This document shows, in pieces, positions 8,714 to 19,056 of a stretch of 64,000 nt of DNA. The notes beneath the pieces are model-generated. The model did no database searches, was not told where the DNA came from, and saw only the letters and a list, made by a program, of their open reading frames with translations. The DNA is from Arenibacter sp. F26102 (GTDB lineage: Bacteria > Bacteroidota > Bacteroidia > Flavobacteriales > Flavobacteriaceae). The translations under genes and the position numbers were made by a program. The DNA lies in assembly GCF_023015865.1 (NCBI RefSeq), contig NZ_JALKBC010000014.1, positions 62,001 to 126,000 of the forward strand, read 5' to 3'. The stretch's first letter is position 1; every line of letters starts with the position of its first letter.

Positions 8714-9724
8714 ATGAGGATTACGATTCTTTTGCCTATGGTACTTTTAGCCATTACAGGTTTTTGCCAGGAGAAACTCCCAATATTGGATATGCATTTA
8801 CATGCCCTCCCTGCTTCTCAAAACGGGCCACCGCCCACCGCCATTTGTGCTCCTCCAGAGGAAATGCCTATGCATGATCCTGCAAAATCTTGGGCAGAGG
8901 GCTTTAATGATTATCTAAAAAATCCCGACTGCAAAAATGCCGTTTGGGGGGCTACTTCAGACAAAGAACTTATGGACAAAACCCTGGAGATTCTAAATAA
9001 GCATAATATCTATGGAATAACCAGCGGGTCCTTGATAGATGATTATATGGCCGTTGGTGGAGATCGTATAATACCAGCATTACATTTCAATTTTTTTATG
9101 GCCGATAAGACTCCCGAAAAAGTACGTGAACTTCTATCGTCTGGAAAATACAAGGTATTTGGGGAAGTGGCCATCCAATACAATGGCGTTTCTCCCAGTG
9201 ATCCAAAATTTGATCCTTATGCCCAAATTGCCGAAGAATTGGACATTCCCATAGGAATCCATGTGGGTACCGGACCTCCAGGTGCCGCCTATCTGCCTGG
9301 TGTTGGGAATTACAGGGCTAGGCTTCATAGCGCCATGGTAGTGGAAGAACTACTAATGCGACATCCAAAACTGAGGATATATTTAATGCATGCAGGATAT
9401 CCCATGATTGACGATCTCCTAGCCGTTCTTTGGACGCATCCACAGGCATATGTTGATATTGGTGCAATTTGTTTCGCCATACCCAGAAAAGCATTTCACG
9501 AATACCTAAGGCGCATATTCGAGGCAGGATTTGGAAAACGTGTTATGTTCGGCTCCGACCAAATGAACTGGCCAGAAACTATTGAAGTTGGAATAGAGGC
9601 TGTCAACACCGCCGATTTTCTGGATACGGAACAAAAAAGGGACATCCTATATAACAATGCGGCAAGGTTTCTACGCCTTAGTGATGCGGAAATTGCCATG
9701 CACCACGGAAAAAAAACAAATTAG
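8714..9724 (+). CDS. Exported amidohydrolase (Amidohydro_2 / metal-dependent hydrolase)
   Basis: The 336-residue protein begins with a Sec signal (about 1-18, ending GFCQ; the residue before Cys is Phe, so it is a poor lipobox) and then a TIM-barrel metal hydrolase. The first metal site is LDMHLH (His28, His30). Further ligands are the His in IGIHVGTGPPG, the His in YLMHAGYP, and the Asp in VMFGSDQMNW. The arrangement fits the PF04909 family, which includes lactonases and decarboxylases. With an exported oxidoreductase 143 bp upstream, a plausible job is opening a sugar lactone made outside the cytoplasm; this is inference. A REP-like palindromic element follows the stop within 65 bp. Confidence 0.85.
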   Translation: MRITILLPMVLLAITGFCQEKLPILDMHLHALPASQNGPPPTAICAPPEEMPMHDPAKSWAEGFNDYLKNPDCKNAVWGATSDKELMDKTLEILNKHNIYGITSGSLIDDYMAVGGDRIIPALHFNFFMADKTPEKVRELLSSGKYKVFGEVAIQYNGVSPSDPKFDPYAQIAEELDIPIGIHVGTGPPGAAYLPGVGNYRARLHSAMVVEELLMRHPKLRIYLMHAGYPMIDDLLAVLWTHPQAYVDIGAICFAIPRKAFHEYLRRIFEAGFGKRVMFGSDQMNWPETIEVGIEAVNTADFLDTEQKRDILYNNAARFLRLSDAEIAMHHGKKTN

Positions 9725-9786
9725 CCGAAGGGATATTGCCGCTATAATTCGAACAACAGTATCCTACAAAATGTTTTCCTCTTTAT

Positions 9787-9867
9787 GGGCGTTCCCTCCT
9801 TCGTCGGTCGGGCCCTTGGCTATATCCCTTGCGTTGCTGCGGGGATGCCGCCGCGGTCCCTAACGCA
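9787..9867. repeat. REP-like palindromic element typical of Flavobacteria
   Basis: An 81-bp G+C-rich block in AT-rich surroundings. It starts GGGCGTTCCC and ends GGTCCCTAACGC, so the outer ends GCGTT/AACGC form an imperfect palindrome. Inside are GGTCGGGCCC, TATATCCC and GGGATGCCGCCG, which pair partly (ATCCC with GGGAT). From memory, the pattern GGGCGTT...GGTCGGG...TATATC...GGATGCCGC...CCCTAACGC recurs between genes in many Flavobacteria and resembles REP sequences moved by RAYT transposases. Only this copy is in the window and no RAYT gene is here. An open frame crossing it is not believable as a gene. Confidence 0.6.
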
Positions 9868-9887
9868 TTTCAAAAGTCTCAACAGCA

Positions 9888-10049
9888 TCACTTGGGAAGT
9901 GGTATGTTTATTTGAGACGATATGTAAAAAGCATAATCAAAAAAGAATATGGCCAGTAATATAAAGGCCAAAGTATAGAAGGCAGCAGCCAATAAAGTTT
10001 GCCACATGGATCTAACACCTTCCGAGGCGATAATTTTATGCTTATCCAT
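9888..10049 (-). CDS. Small membrane protein of unknown function (about 53 aa)
   Basis: Not recognised. The start codon at 10049 gives a polar N-terminus (MDKHKIIASEGVRSMWQT) followed by one long hydrophobic segment (LLAAAFYTLAFILLAIFFFDYAFYI split by small residues) and a short tail. A longer frame opens at 10073, but that start lies inside the atpC terminator hairpin (10064-10092), so 10049 is preferred. A GGGAG directly precedes the ATG, too close to be a normal ribosome binding site. Conservation next to atpC in other Flavobacteria would be the test of whether it is real. Confidence 0.5.
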   Translation of the reverse strand: MDKHKIIASEGVRSMWQTLLAAAFYTLAFILLAIFFFDYAFYISSQINIPLPK

Positions 10050-10063
10050 CTCCCTTAAAACAA

Positions 10064-10092
10064 CAAAAGCCATACTTTACGTATGGCTTTTG
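10064..10092 (-). terminator. Intrinsic terminator after atpC
   Basis: A 12-bp perfect stem (CAAAAGCCATAC at 10064-10075, GTATGGCTTTTG at 10081-10092) with a 5-nt loop, 28 nt past the atpC stop on the minus strand. The T-run is interrupted, so some read-through into the small membrane protein gene is possible. Confidence 0.75.
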
Positions 10093-10119
10093 CTTATTTG
10101 TTAATGGCTTTAAACTTTA

Positions 10120-10398
10120 TTAATCTGCCAATACAATTACTTTATTGTTCTTCATTTCAACGGTACCACTGCCAATTTCAAGAATAGTATCGCCATTGGG
10201 AGCTTTGGAAAATTTGTTTCCGTAAGCTTCATCCAAAACAACATTTCCCTTAAACCTTACCTTTCCTTCCTGTAATAGGGAAACGATAGGGGCGTGATTG
10301 TCCAACATTTGAAATTCACCATCAATTCCAGGTACGGTTACCGCAGTAACCTCGCCGGCAAATAAAGTAGCCTCTGGTGATACAATTTCTAGATACAT
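10120..10398 (-). CDS. atpC: ATP synthase F1 subunit epsilon
   Basis: The 92-residue protein is the beta-sandwich N-terminal domain of F1 epsilon: it opens with MYLEIVSPEATLFAGEVTAVTVPG and continues with GEFQMLDNHAPIVSLL. Epsilon sits on the central stalk and couples rotation to the F1 catalytic ring. The C-terminal two-helix domain that inhibits ATP hydrolysis in E. coli (about 135 residues in total) is absent; the short form is usual in Bacteroidota. It follows atpD with a 71-bp gap on the same strand, and a strong hairpin follows. The remaining F-type ATPase genes are not in this window, in keeping with the split arrangement common in this phylum. Confidence 0.95.
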   Translation of the reverse strand: MYLEIVSPEATLFAGEVTAVTVPGIDGEFQMLDNHAPIVSLLQEGKVRFKGNVVLDEAYGNKFSKAPNGDTILEIGSGTVEMKNNKVIVLAD

Positions 10399-10469
10399 AT
10401 TTTTTCAGTATTCAGTATTCGGCATTCCGTGGCATCTTGTAAATTGCCAACTGTTTACCGACTACTCAT

Positions 10470-11996
<1,527 letters not shown>

Positions 11997-12052
11997 TTAC
12001 TGTTATAGTTTAAAATAAAAACAATGCTATTGCCGCTTTGTTTTTAAGGCTG

Positions 12053-12082
12053 CAAAGATATGTTTTCCATTTTAAAAAGAAA
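12053..12082 (-). promoter_or_regulatory. Predicted atpD promoter (Bacteroidota type)
   Basis: On the minus strand a perfect -7 element TATCTTTG (12060-12053) is preceded by TTTC (12082-12079), one mismatch from the -33 TTTG, with an 18-nt spacer. This matches the consensus of the primary sigma factor in Bacteroidota. It leaves a leader of roughly 65-75 nt before atpD. Confidence 0.6.
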
Positions 12083-12260
12083 TTGTTTTTTTTAATTTTT
12101 ATAGAAGAACTGATGTATACTTTTTGCTTTTACTGAAAAATCTTCCTTTTCCTGCCCTTCATGGCCTTTTTCTCCTTTCTCAGCATATGCTATTCAAAAT
12201 GAAAAAGTTTTCAAATAATTGCTGATTTTCACTTAATAACAAAAAATTAAAATCAGTCCA

Positions 12261-12288
12261 ATAAAAAAGCACCTTAAAAAAAGGTGCT
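12261..12288 (-). terminator. Intrinsic terminator after the SGNH lipoprotein gene
   Basis: An 8-bp stem (AGCACCTT / AAGGTGCT) with a 5-nt loop and, on the minus strand, a TTTTTTAT tail, 31 nt after the stop of the SGNH gene. Confidence 0.85.
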
Positions 12289-12318
12289 ATATATCTATTT
12301 AATTAAGTTAACTTCATT

Positions 12319-14046
12319 TTATTGAAGCGTTCTAGAATAATTTGTTGGATAGGCGCCTATATCCAATAAAGAACCTGATGCTTCAAAATTTGAACCATAA
12401 GTAACATCTATCGCTTTCATAAATTCATTGGCTATCAAAGAATAACCTCTTGCCGTTGGATGTACACCATCTAAAGAAAATGCACCACCCGTAACCAATG
12501 CAGCAGTTAAGATAAAATTACCACTGGTAACCCCTCTATCCGCTAATTTGTTCATTAAACCATTGGCGTCAACCAAACCCAAACCTGCTTGAGAAGCACT
12601 TGCAGCGATGGTTGCATTAAATGCAGTCGTTGCTGCTGCTATCTCTGTTTGTTCACTTGGTAATAAAACCCATTTATCGGCTAATGGTAAAGACACCCCT
12701 TCTACCGAAAATTGCCCAGCCAATGCTTGGGATAGTCCTAGGGACATTAAAAATGCTACTGAACTAGTATTTACCGTACCAATAATAGAAGAACTAGGCA
12801 ATACAAACAAATCGTCTGCCGTAGCCTGCCTTGCCTGTCCGTAAGCTGAACCAAAAAGATCGGCTACCGTTGGCGCAGCTTCAACTGGCAAACCAAATGA
12901 TTGCACAAACGCTGGAAACGCAGGACTTTGTTTCAATACTACTGCAATTTGAGCCGATAAATCAATTAAAGATTCATCGTTAACCACAACTGCACTTGTC
13001 TCAGTTGTTGAAAAAACAATTTGGCGTTCTGTTGCGTTTGGAACTCCTTGACTCTCTAAAAAAGCAAACACCTGATTCAACTGACCAAATACGCCATTTA
13101 AAGTAGGTATTTGATCAGAATAAGCTTGTAAACATTCATCATTAGGGTCTAAGGGATTATAAGGTACCGTTGTAAAATGTGGAATCCTTGTAACATCTGG
13201 AATATTTGCCACAACACCTTTTGCACCACCTGCCGTTACTGCTCCGACCAAGGTTGCATAAGTTTGGTTGAAACCAACTCCAGGTGCACCATCTAATGGC
13301 GTGATGGCACTAGATCCGTCTCCGCCAGAAAGGGCATATCCTAAAACATCATTAACCCCAACCCAAAGTGTAAAAAAGGTTGGTGATTGTGCAACAACAT
13401 CGTCTAAAACGCTAGCATTGGGTTCTGAAGCCATTCTTATAAAATAAGGATTTGCTAGGCCTAAGGAAAGGTTGGCCAAGGCTCCATAACCTGGAGCTAA
13501 TAAATGGAAACTTTTTGCGCCAGGAACACCCATATTATTAAATGGGCCGGTTGGATTATTTAATAAAAAATCTGTTGTAGAACTTGTTGCTTGTGTACTG
13601 GGGTCGTTAGGGTCAATTCCAAGGACAACTGGGCCAGTATTATCAGGGCATGCAGAATTGGAATCAGAATAAAAATAGAGCCTTGGAGCGAATATATTTT
13701 TTCCCGATTGCGGATCTAAAACAGGATTTCCTCCTAATAAAAGCCCTCCAAAATTATCATTCATTAATGGTTGGGAAAAATTACCGCCACCAACCAATGA
13801 AAATTTTTGTGACAATAGATTAGGAAAAGAATTTTGCTGTGAAGCCATAAACAAAGCATTATCAGTGAAACCAGCAGTAAATGAATTTCCTATAGCTACA
13901 TATGTGGAAAAATCAGCAGAACCAGCAGTCAATGCGGGTTTTGCCTCCTCCTCCGCAACAGCGTTCAAATCTACATCTTCAGGATCGTTACAATTTGTAA
14001 ACAAAAACAATGAAGAAGCTAAGAATATATATTTTAAATTTTTCAT
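12319..14046 (-). CDS. SGNH/GDSL-type hydrolase lipoprotein paired with a TonB receptor
   Basis: The 575-residue protein has a lipoprotein signal with Cys19 (FLFTNC) and then an SGNH hydrolase domain. Block I is AIGNSFTAG with nucleophile Ser55, the block III region is LWVGVNDVLGYAL, and block V is DGVHPTARGY with Asp526 and His529. It is therefore a probable serine esterase or lipase at the outer membrane. It is longer than a minimal SGNH domain (about 200-250 residues) because of long insertions between blocks, rich in small and polar residues. It starts 24 bp after the TonB receptor at 14071-16830 on the same strand, so the two are cotranscribed and probably work on the same ester- or lipid-containing substrate. 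The substrate is unknown. Confidence 0.85.
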   Translation of the reverse strand: MKNLKYIFLASSLFLFTNCNDPEDVDLNAVAEEEAKPALTAGSADFSTYVAIGNSFTAGFTDNALFMASQQNSFPNLLSQKFSLVGGGNFSQPLMNDNFGGLLLGGNPVLDPQSGKNIFAPRLYFYSDSNSACPDNTGPVVLGIDPNDPSTQATSSTTDFLLNNPTGPFNNMGVPGAKSFHLLAPGYGALANLSLGLANPYFIRMASEPNASVLDDVVAQSPTFFTLWVGVNDVLGYALSGGDGSSAITPLDGAPGVGFNQTYATLVGAVTAGGAKGVVANIPDVTRIPHFTTVPYNPLDPNDECLQAYSDQIPTLNGVFGQLNQVFAFLESQGVPNATERQIVFSTTETSAVVVNDESLIDLSAQIAVVLKQSPAFPAFVQSFGLPVEAAPTVADLFGSAYGQARQATADDLFVLPSSSIIGTVNTSSVAFLMSLGLSQALAGQFSVEGVSLPLADKWVLLPSEQTEIAAATTAFNATIAASASQAGLGLVDANGLMNKLADRGVTSGNFILTAALVTGGAFSLDGVHPTARGYSLIANEFMKAIDVTYGSNFEASGSLLDIGAYPTNYSRTLQ

Positions 14047-14070
14047 GTCAAATTATGATTTGATTTTTGT

Positions 14071-16830
14071 TTAGTTATTAATTGTCCAAGATAGGTAGTA
14101 CATAGACCCAATAAAACCTGTTCCGAAGGCAGTAAAATACTCCTTGCCGGTAATGTTGGTTCCACCTAACTTAAAGGAAGATTTGATGCTTGGAACAGTG
14201 TAGCTAATTTGAGCATCAAGTGTATGGAATTCCGGTACAACACCTTCGCCAAAAGTGGCTTCCCAAAAATAATCATCACTAAATCTGTACGCTAGATTAA
14301 AGCCAAAGTTTTTGAATAATTCTTCATTCCCAAAAGAGGCTTTAAACTTATGTTCCGGGGTATTAAAATTCAACATAACATCTGGATTTGCATCTCTATC
14401 AAAATCCAACTTTGTAAAAGTATAACTACCTCCTAAATCAAAATTACCAAGTACTTTCATGTCCAAACCAATAGAAGCTCCGTAAGAGTTAACATCGGCA
14501 TCCGTATTGGTGTAGGCACTATAGCGCTGTATATCATCGTTCCTTATAGCATCTATAGAGAGATTGCCATCACCTGCAATACCATAATAAGGTGCATCAA
14601 CAACTTCTTGCGAAATGAAGTCTTTATAACTATTGTAATAGGCACTAAAATCAACTACAAGTTTATCTATCTTTCCTCTATATCCAACCTCAACAGACGT
14701 AACCTGTTCGGGTTTTACCAAATCCGGATTTGAAACCTTTAAATCAGCCACGTTATCCGTAATCTTAAAGGTCTCCACTGACTGCGCTGAATAGGCATTT
14801 TCATATGCCGCTCTTCCTGTTTGTACTACTGATGCAGGCTGGCCTGACATTTGACCGGTTGAACTTACATCATAGGTATCAGAATAACGGTTCAAGTTTT
14901 CAGGTGCGGAACCAACTAAAATTGCTCTTCCTGCATCTAATCCAATAAATAAATCTTGTGTGGTCGGGTTTCTAAATCCTGTTTGCACGGAGGCTCTAAT
15001 GTTGTGATCTCTATTAAGTGTGAAACCAGCAGAAATACGTGGCGATATGAAGCCATCAAAAAATTCTGATTTATCATAACGTGCCGATCCTGTGAATTTT
15101 ATGCTTTTCACATCAGAAAGTTCAATCTTTTTTTGAATTTGGGTATAAATACCATACTCCGAATAGTCTATTGGACCATCCGTATCAGTGTATATGGTAC
15201 CACCAGAATTTAGACTGTATTTTCTATAAGATCCACCAATTTGAATTTCAGCAATATCAATCAAATGGCTAAAATTATAATTACCATCAGCATGGTAATA
15301 TTTAGAGGCATCTTGAAATTTAGAACCTGTTGATAAATCAGGATCATTTATACTTTTATTAAATGCAGCTTCAAATTCCGGTGTTCCTGGTAGGTAACGA
15401 CCCGTATCCGCAACGGCTCTCGCCTGTGCATGTTTTTGATCATCTGTTAACCCAGAAGGATTTCCAGACAATTCTATTCCTGCATAAGTTGCTATATAAT
15501 CTCCAAACCAGTCTTCATCGGATTTCCAAGATCTGTTAATGTTAATCCCTGTAAACACCATATCATAAGAGTCTCCTGCTTTATCTCCTACTACATACCC
15601 CCGTAAAAAGAAATTGTCATTTTTAATTTCCAATTTATGTTGTTCTTGAAAAAAACCATTGATATTATAACGGTTTGTTCCTTGATAAATAGTAGTACCA
15701 GTACCCACTTTACCCACGTAAGAAAACTCGAGGCTGTTGTCTTCAATTGGACGATAGTATAATCCCCAATCTGCTTTAATACTTTCTGCGTTATAGTTGG
15801 TTAAGTCACCCTCGTTGTAACCTGTTCTACTTACCTCTACATCTGGAATAATTCCCAAGCCAGAGGCAGATCTAATGTTCGTGGAAACTTCATCTCCGTA
15901 AACATTAATTCCATCATAGTTATAATTGGCCCTTGTCCTAGATGGATCAAATTTATCTACCTCACTAGTGGCTGCCCAATCTGTCCCTTTTAAATATCCG
16001 AAGTTCACTTTTCCAGCAAATTTATCACTGAACTTGTGCGCTGCCCTGATACCGAAGTCGGTATAGGCATTATCACCTGCCGACTTTTGAGAGGTGATAC
16101 CTCTTTTAATAGAAACACTAATTCCTTCATGGTCAAAAGGGCTTTTACTGCGCATAAAAAGTATTCCGTTAAAGGCATTGGCACCATATAGTGCGGAGGA
16201 TGCCCCTGGAAGTAATTCAACACTTAGAACATCTGTCTCTATCATCCCCACTAAGTTTCCAATAGGAAAGTTTAAAGCCGGAGTAGAATTATCCATACCA
16301 TCAACCAATTGCATAAATCGAGTATTGGCAAAAGACGCAAAACCCCTAGTGTTAACAGATTTAAAAGTTAAACTGTTCGTATTTACATCTACACCTTTTA
16401 AATTTTCCAATCCACCGTAAAAATCTGCAGCTGTAGTGTTTTTAATATCTTCCAATCCAAAACGTTCCACAGTAACCGGGGATTCAAAAACACGCTCCGG
16501 AGTCCTTGAAGCAGAAATTACCACCTCGTCCAAACTTGTCTGTTCCTCGTTTAGAGTAACGGAAATAGTTTGATTATTTTGAGTGATATTTACCGCGGAA
16601 GCAACAAATCCAATACTGGTGATATTCAACGTAAATGGGGGATTCTCTGAAGTGTTCAATATAAAATTCCCGTCAAAATCGGTTACCGTTCCAATGGCTT
16701 TGCCCATAATTACAATGTTGGCACCTGGTACGGGATCGTTGTTTTGGTCCACCACATTCCCTTTAATAATCGTTTGTGAATACGCCAACATCCCAAACAT
16801 GAAAAAGAATAATAGAAGAATTGATCTCAT
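14071..16830 (-). CDS. TonB-dependent receptor with N-terminal carboxypeptidase-like domain
   Basis: The ATG at 16830 gives a clean signal peptide (MRSILLLFFFMFGMLAYSQ) and a 919-residue product. The frame continues 45 codons upstream, but that extension has no signal character, so I reject it. Domains: a CarboxypepD_reg-like beta domain (about 20-105, GNVVDQNNDPVPGANIVI), a plug (about 110-230, with FESPVTVERFGLEDIK and SSALYGANAFNGILFM), and a 22-strand beta-barrel ending near a short aromatic C-terminus. It imports a ligand through the outer membrane using TonB energy. An SGNH lipoprotein follows in the same operon. The C-terminus INN is unusual in lacking a final Phe. The ligand is unknown. 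Confidence 0.92.
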   Translation of the reverse strand: MRSILLLFFFMFGMLAYSQTIIKGNVVDQNNDPVPGANIVIMGKAIGTVTDFDGNFILNTSENPPFTLNITSIGFVASAVNITQNNQTISVTLNEEQTSLDEVVISASRTPERVFESPVTVERFGLEDIKNTTAADFYGGLENLKGVDVNTNSLTFKSVNTRGFASFANTRFMQLVDGMDNSTPALNFPIGNLVGMIETDVLSVELLPGASSALYGANAFNGILFMRSKSPFDHEGISVSIKRGITSQKSAGDNAYTDFGIRAAHKFSDKFAGKVNFGYLKGTDWAATSEVDKFDPSRTRANYNYDGINVYGDEVSTNIRSASGLGIIPDVEVSRTGYNEGDLTNYNAESIKADWGLYYRPIEDNSLEFSYVGKVGTGTTIYQGTNRYNINGFFQEQHKLEIKNDNFFLRGYVVGDKAGDSYDMVFTGININRSWKSDEDWFGDYIATYAGIELSGNPSGLTDDQKHAQARAVADTGRYLPGTPEFEAAFNKSINDPDLSTGSKFQDASKYYHADGNYNFSHLIDIAEIQIGGSYRKYSLNSGGTIYTDTDGPIDYSEYGIYTQIQKKIELSDVKSIKFTGSARYDKSEFFDGFISPRISAGFTLNRDHNIRASVQTGFRNPTTQDLFIGLDAGRAILVGSAPENLNRYSDTYDVSSTGQMSGQPASVVQTGRAAYENAYSAQSVETFKITDNVADLKVSNPDLVKPEQVTSVEVGYRGKIDKLVVDFSAYYNSYKDFISQEVVDAPYYGIAGDGNLSIDAIRNDDIQRYSAYTNTDADVNSYGASIGLDMKVLGNFDLGGSYTFTKLDFDRDANPDVMLNFNTPEHKFKASFGNEELFKNFGFNLAYRFSDDYFWEATFGEGVVPEFHTLDAQISYTVPSIKSSFKLGGTNITGKEYFTAFGTGFIGSMYYLSWTINN

Positions 16831-16996
16831 ATAGTTTTGAGTTAAATTAGTATTAGTTAATGGTAAGATATCATCTAATAGCCAATATACATCAATTTTC
16901 AAATTAACAGTACGAAAATCAAATAAATTATGCATGCATAGTATTTTTTGTTCAAAATTTAACATATTTTAATATAAATTTGACAAAAAATAGGTC

Positions 16997-17055
16997 GAAA
17001 AAAAACGGCATTCATAAATAACGCCCCTTTAGGACCATCATTTATGAATGCCGTT
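16997..17055 (-). terminator. Intrinsic terminator after glmS
   Basis: A perfect 16-bp stem (17004-17019 with 17040-17055) carrying AACGGCATTCATAAAT, with a 20-nt loop and, on the minus strand, a run of eight Ts. It lies 24 nt beyond the glmS stop. Confidence 0.85.
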
Positions 17056-17079
17056 AATGCTTTTTAATGGTAAGAAACC

Positions 17080-18927
17080 CTACTCCACTGTAACCGATTT
17101 TGCCAAATTACGGGGCTGATCTACATTACAACCTCTCATTACCGCAATATGATACGATAGTAACTGTAAAGGAATAGTAGTTAATAATGGTGTTAAACTC
17201 TCCAAAGTTTCTGGAATTTCAATGACATGGTCAGCCAAATCCCTAACCTGCTCATCCCCTTCCGTAACCACCGCTATTATTTTGCCTTTTCGGGATTTAA
17301 TTTCCTGTATATTGCTCACTACTTTTTCATAATGACCTTTATTGGTAGCTATGACCACAACAGGCATATGTTCATCTATAAGGGCAATTGGGCCATGTTT
17401 CATTTCTGCTGCTGGATAACCCTCGGCATGTATGTAACTTATTTCCTTTAATTTCAAAGCACCTTCCAAAGCTACCGGAAAGTTATAGCCTCTTCCCAAA
17501 TACAAGCAGTTGGTAGAATCTTTATAAACATCAGCTATTATTTCCACCAGTGGATTTGAAAGCAGTGCCTTTTCCACCTTTGCGGGAATATTCTCCAATT
17601 CCGACAAATGCTCATGGAATCGAGTAGTATTGAAAACTCCTTTTTCCTTGGCCAATTTTAATGCCAATAGCGTCAACACGGTTATTTGGGTTGTAAACGC
17701 CTTGGTTGATGCCACTCCAATTTCAGGACCCGCATGGGTATATGCCCCTGCATCCGTTTCCCTGGCTATGGATGAACCCACCACATTACAAACCCCAAAT
17801 ACAAATGCTCCCTTTTCTTTGGCCAATTTAATGGCCGCCAGGGTATCTGCTGTTTCTCCGGACTGTGAAATAGCAATAAGCACATCCTTATCCGTTATAA
17901 CCGGGTTCCTATATCTAAATTCGGAAGCGTATTCCACTTCAACCGGTATCCTGGCCAAATCTTCAAAAATATACTCGGCAACCAGTCCAGCGTGCCAGGA
18001 AGTACCACAAGCCACAATTATTATCCGATTGGCATTCAAAAACTTTTCTAAGTTATCATCTACGCCCGCCATTTTAATAATCCCTTCCTTAGCCCTTAGC
18101 CTTCCCCGATAAGTATCCAATATAGCTCTTGGCTGTTCGTAGATCTCCTTAAGCATAAAGTGATCGAAACCACCTTTCTCAATCTCCTCAAGATTCAGTT
18201 TTAATTCCTTAATGGATGGGTAGGCAATGGCATCGTCCTTTATTTTTCTCAATTTAATTTCCTTGCCCAGCCTAATGACTGCCATTTCCTCATCCTCCAA
18301 ATAAATGGCATTGTTGGTGTATTCTATAAAAGGTGATGCATCCGAAGCTATAAAAAATTCGTTCTCCCCAACTCCAATAGCCAACGGACTACCTAATTTG
18401 GCAACCACAATTTCATCTGGTTTTTGCCTGTCGAAAACTGCAATGGCATACGCTCCTACTACTTGGTTCAAAGCAATTTGCACTGCCTTACCAAGCTTAA
18501 CTCCTTCCTTACGCTTTACTTCCTCAATAAGATTTACCAATACCTCAGTATCGGTTTCCGATGAAAAAGTATAGCCCCTTTTGGTTAATTCCTTTCTTAT
18601 GGAATCATAATTTTCAATAATTCCATTGTGGATAATTACCAAATCCCCTGAATTGGAATAATGGGGATGCGAATTAACGTCATTGGGCACACCATGGGTA
18701 GCCCATCTGGTATGTCCTATTCCCAGTTTACCGTCCAGAGAAATTGTACTTTGGGACTTATTTTTTAAATCCTCTACTTTCCCCTTGGTCTTTGACAAAT
18801 TTATGTCTTTGCCATCGTATAATGCTATACCTGCACTGTCGTAACCTCTGTACTCTAAACGCTGAAGTCCTTTTATAATAATGGGGTAAGCATCTCTATG
18901 CCCAATATATCCAACAATTCCACACAT
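17080..18927 (-). CDS. glmS: Glutamine--fructose-6-phosphate aminotransferase (isomerizing)
   Basis: The 615-residue enzyme makes glucosamine-6-phosphate from fructose-6-phosphate and glutamine, the first step of UDP-GlcNAc synthesis for peptidoglycan and lipid A. The N-terminal glutaminase begins MCGIVGYIG with catalytic Cys2 and contains GIGHTRWATHG and SETDTEVL. Two SIS sugar-isomerase domains follow (about 290-430 and 460-600), with the ACGTSWHAGLVAEY, ISQSGETADT and GRGYNFPVALEGALKLKEISYIHAEG segments, and the C-terminus ends PRNLAKSVTVE. Length is normal. It is third in a minus-strand series after the GT5-like and DUF4270 genes, but 129 bp separate it from the latter, so it may have its own promoter. 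A strong terminator follows. Confidence 0.98.
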   Translation of the reverse strand: MCGIVGYIGHRDAYPIIIKGLQRLEYRGYDSAGIALYDGKDINLSKTKGKVEDLKNKSQSTISLDGKLGIGHTRWATHGVPNDVNSHPHYSNSGDLVIIHNGIIENYDSIRKELTKRGYTFSSETDTEVLVNLIEEVKRKEGVKLGKAVQIALNQVVGAYAIAVFDRQKPDEIVVAKLGSPLAIGVGENEFFIASDASPFIEYTNNAIYLEDEEMAVIRLGKEIKLRKIKDDAIAYPSIKELKLNLEEIEKGGFDHFMLKEIYEQPRAILDTYRGRLRAKEGIIKMAGVDDNLEKFLNANRIIIVACGTSWHAGLVAEYIFEDLARIPVEVEYASEFRYRNPVITDKDVLIAISQSGETADTLAAIKLAKEKGAFVFGVCNVVGSSIARETDAGAYTHAGPEIGVASTKAFTTQITVLTLLALKLAKEKGVFNTTRFHEHLSELENIPAKVEKALLSNPLVEIIADVYKDSTNCLYLGRGYNFPVALEGALKLKEISYIHAEGYPAAEMKHGPIALIDEHMPVVVIATNKGHYEKVVSNIQEIKSRKGKIIAVVTEGDEQVRDLADHVIEIPETLESLTPLLTTIPLQLLSYHIAVMRGCNVDQPRNLAKSVTVE

Positions 18928-19056
18928 AACTTAAAGTTTAATGATTAGCAAATAAAAAAAAAGGCTTTATATAACAAATTTAAAACCTGATTATATAAAA
19001 CCCTTAATCTTTTAGTTGATAAACGTAAAAATCCCGTAAATGGTATTTTTTTGCCC

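Noticed and set aside
9657-9863. A 68-codon plus-strand frame running from the amidohydrolase end through the G+C-rich block
   Set aside because: It overlaps the amidohydrolase out of frame and its second half is simply the REP-like palindrome; composition is not that of a protein.
10050-10073. Upstream ATG of the small membrane protein beside atpC
   Set aside because: The ATG is inside the terminator hairpin of atpC.
10399-10469. Short direct repeat (CAGTATT / CAGTATT) between atpC and atpD
   Set aside because: Only two copies of about 7-8 bases in an AT-rich gap; chance is enough.
16831-16965. 45-codon N-terminal extension of the TonB receptor
   Set aside because: The extension has no signal peptide character and the ATG at 16830 starts a textbook Sec signal.
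17630-18112. Plus-strand 160-codon frame inside glmS
   Set aside because: It is antisense to highly conserved glmS domains; a shadow of its codon pattern.
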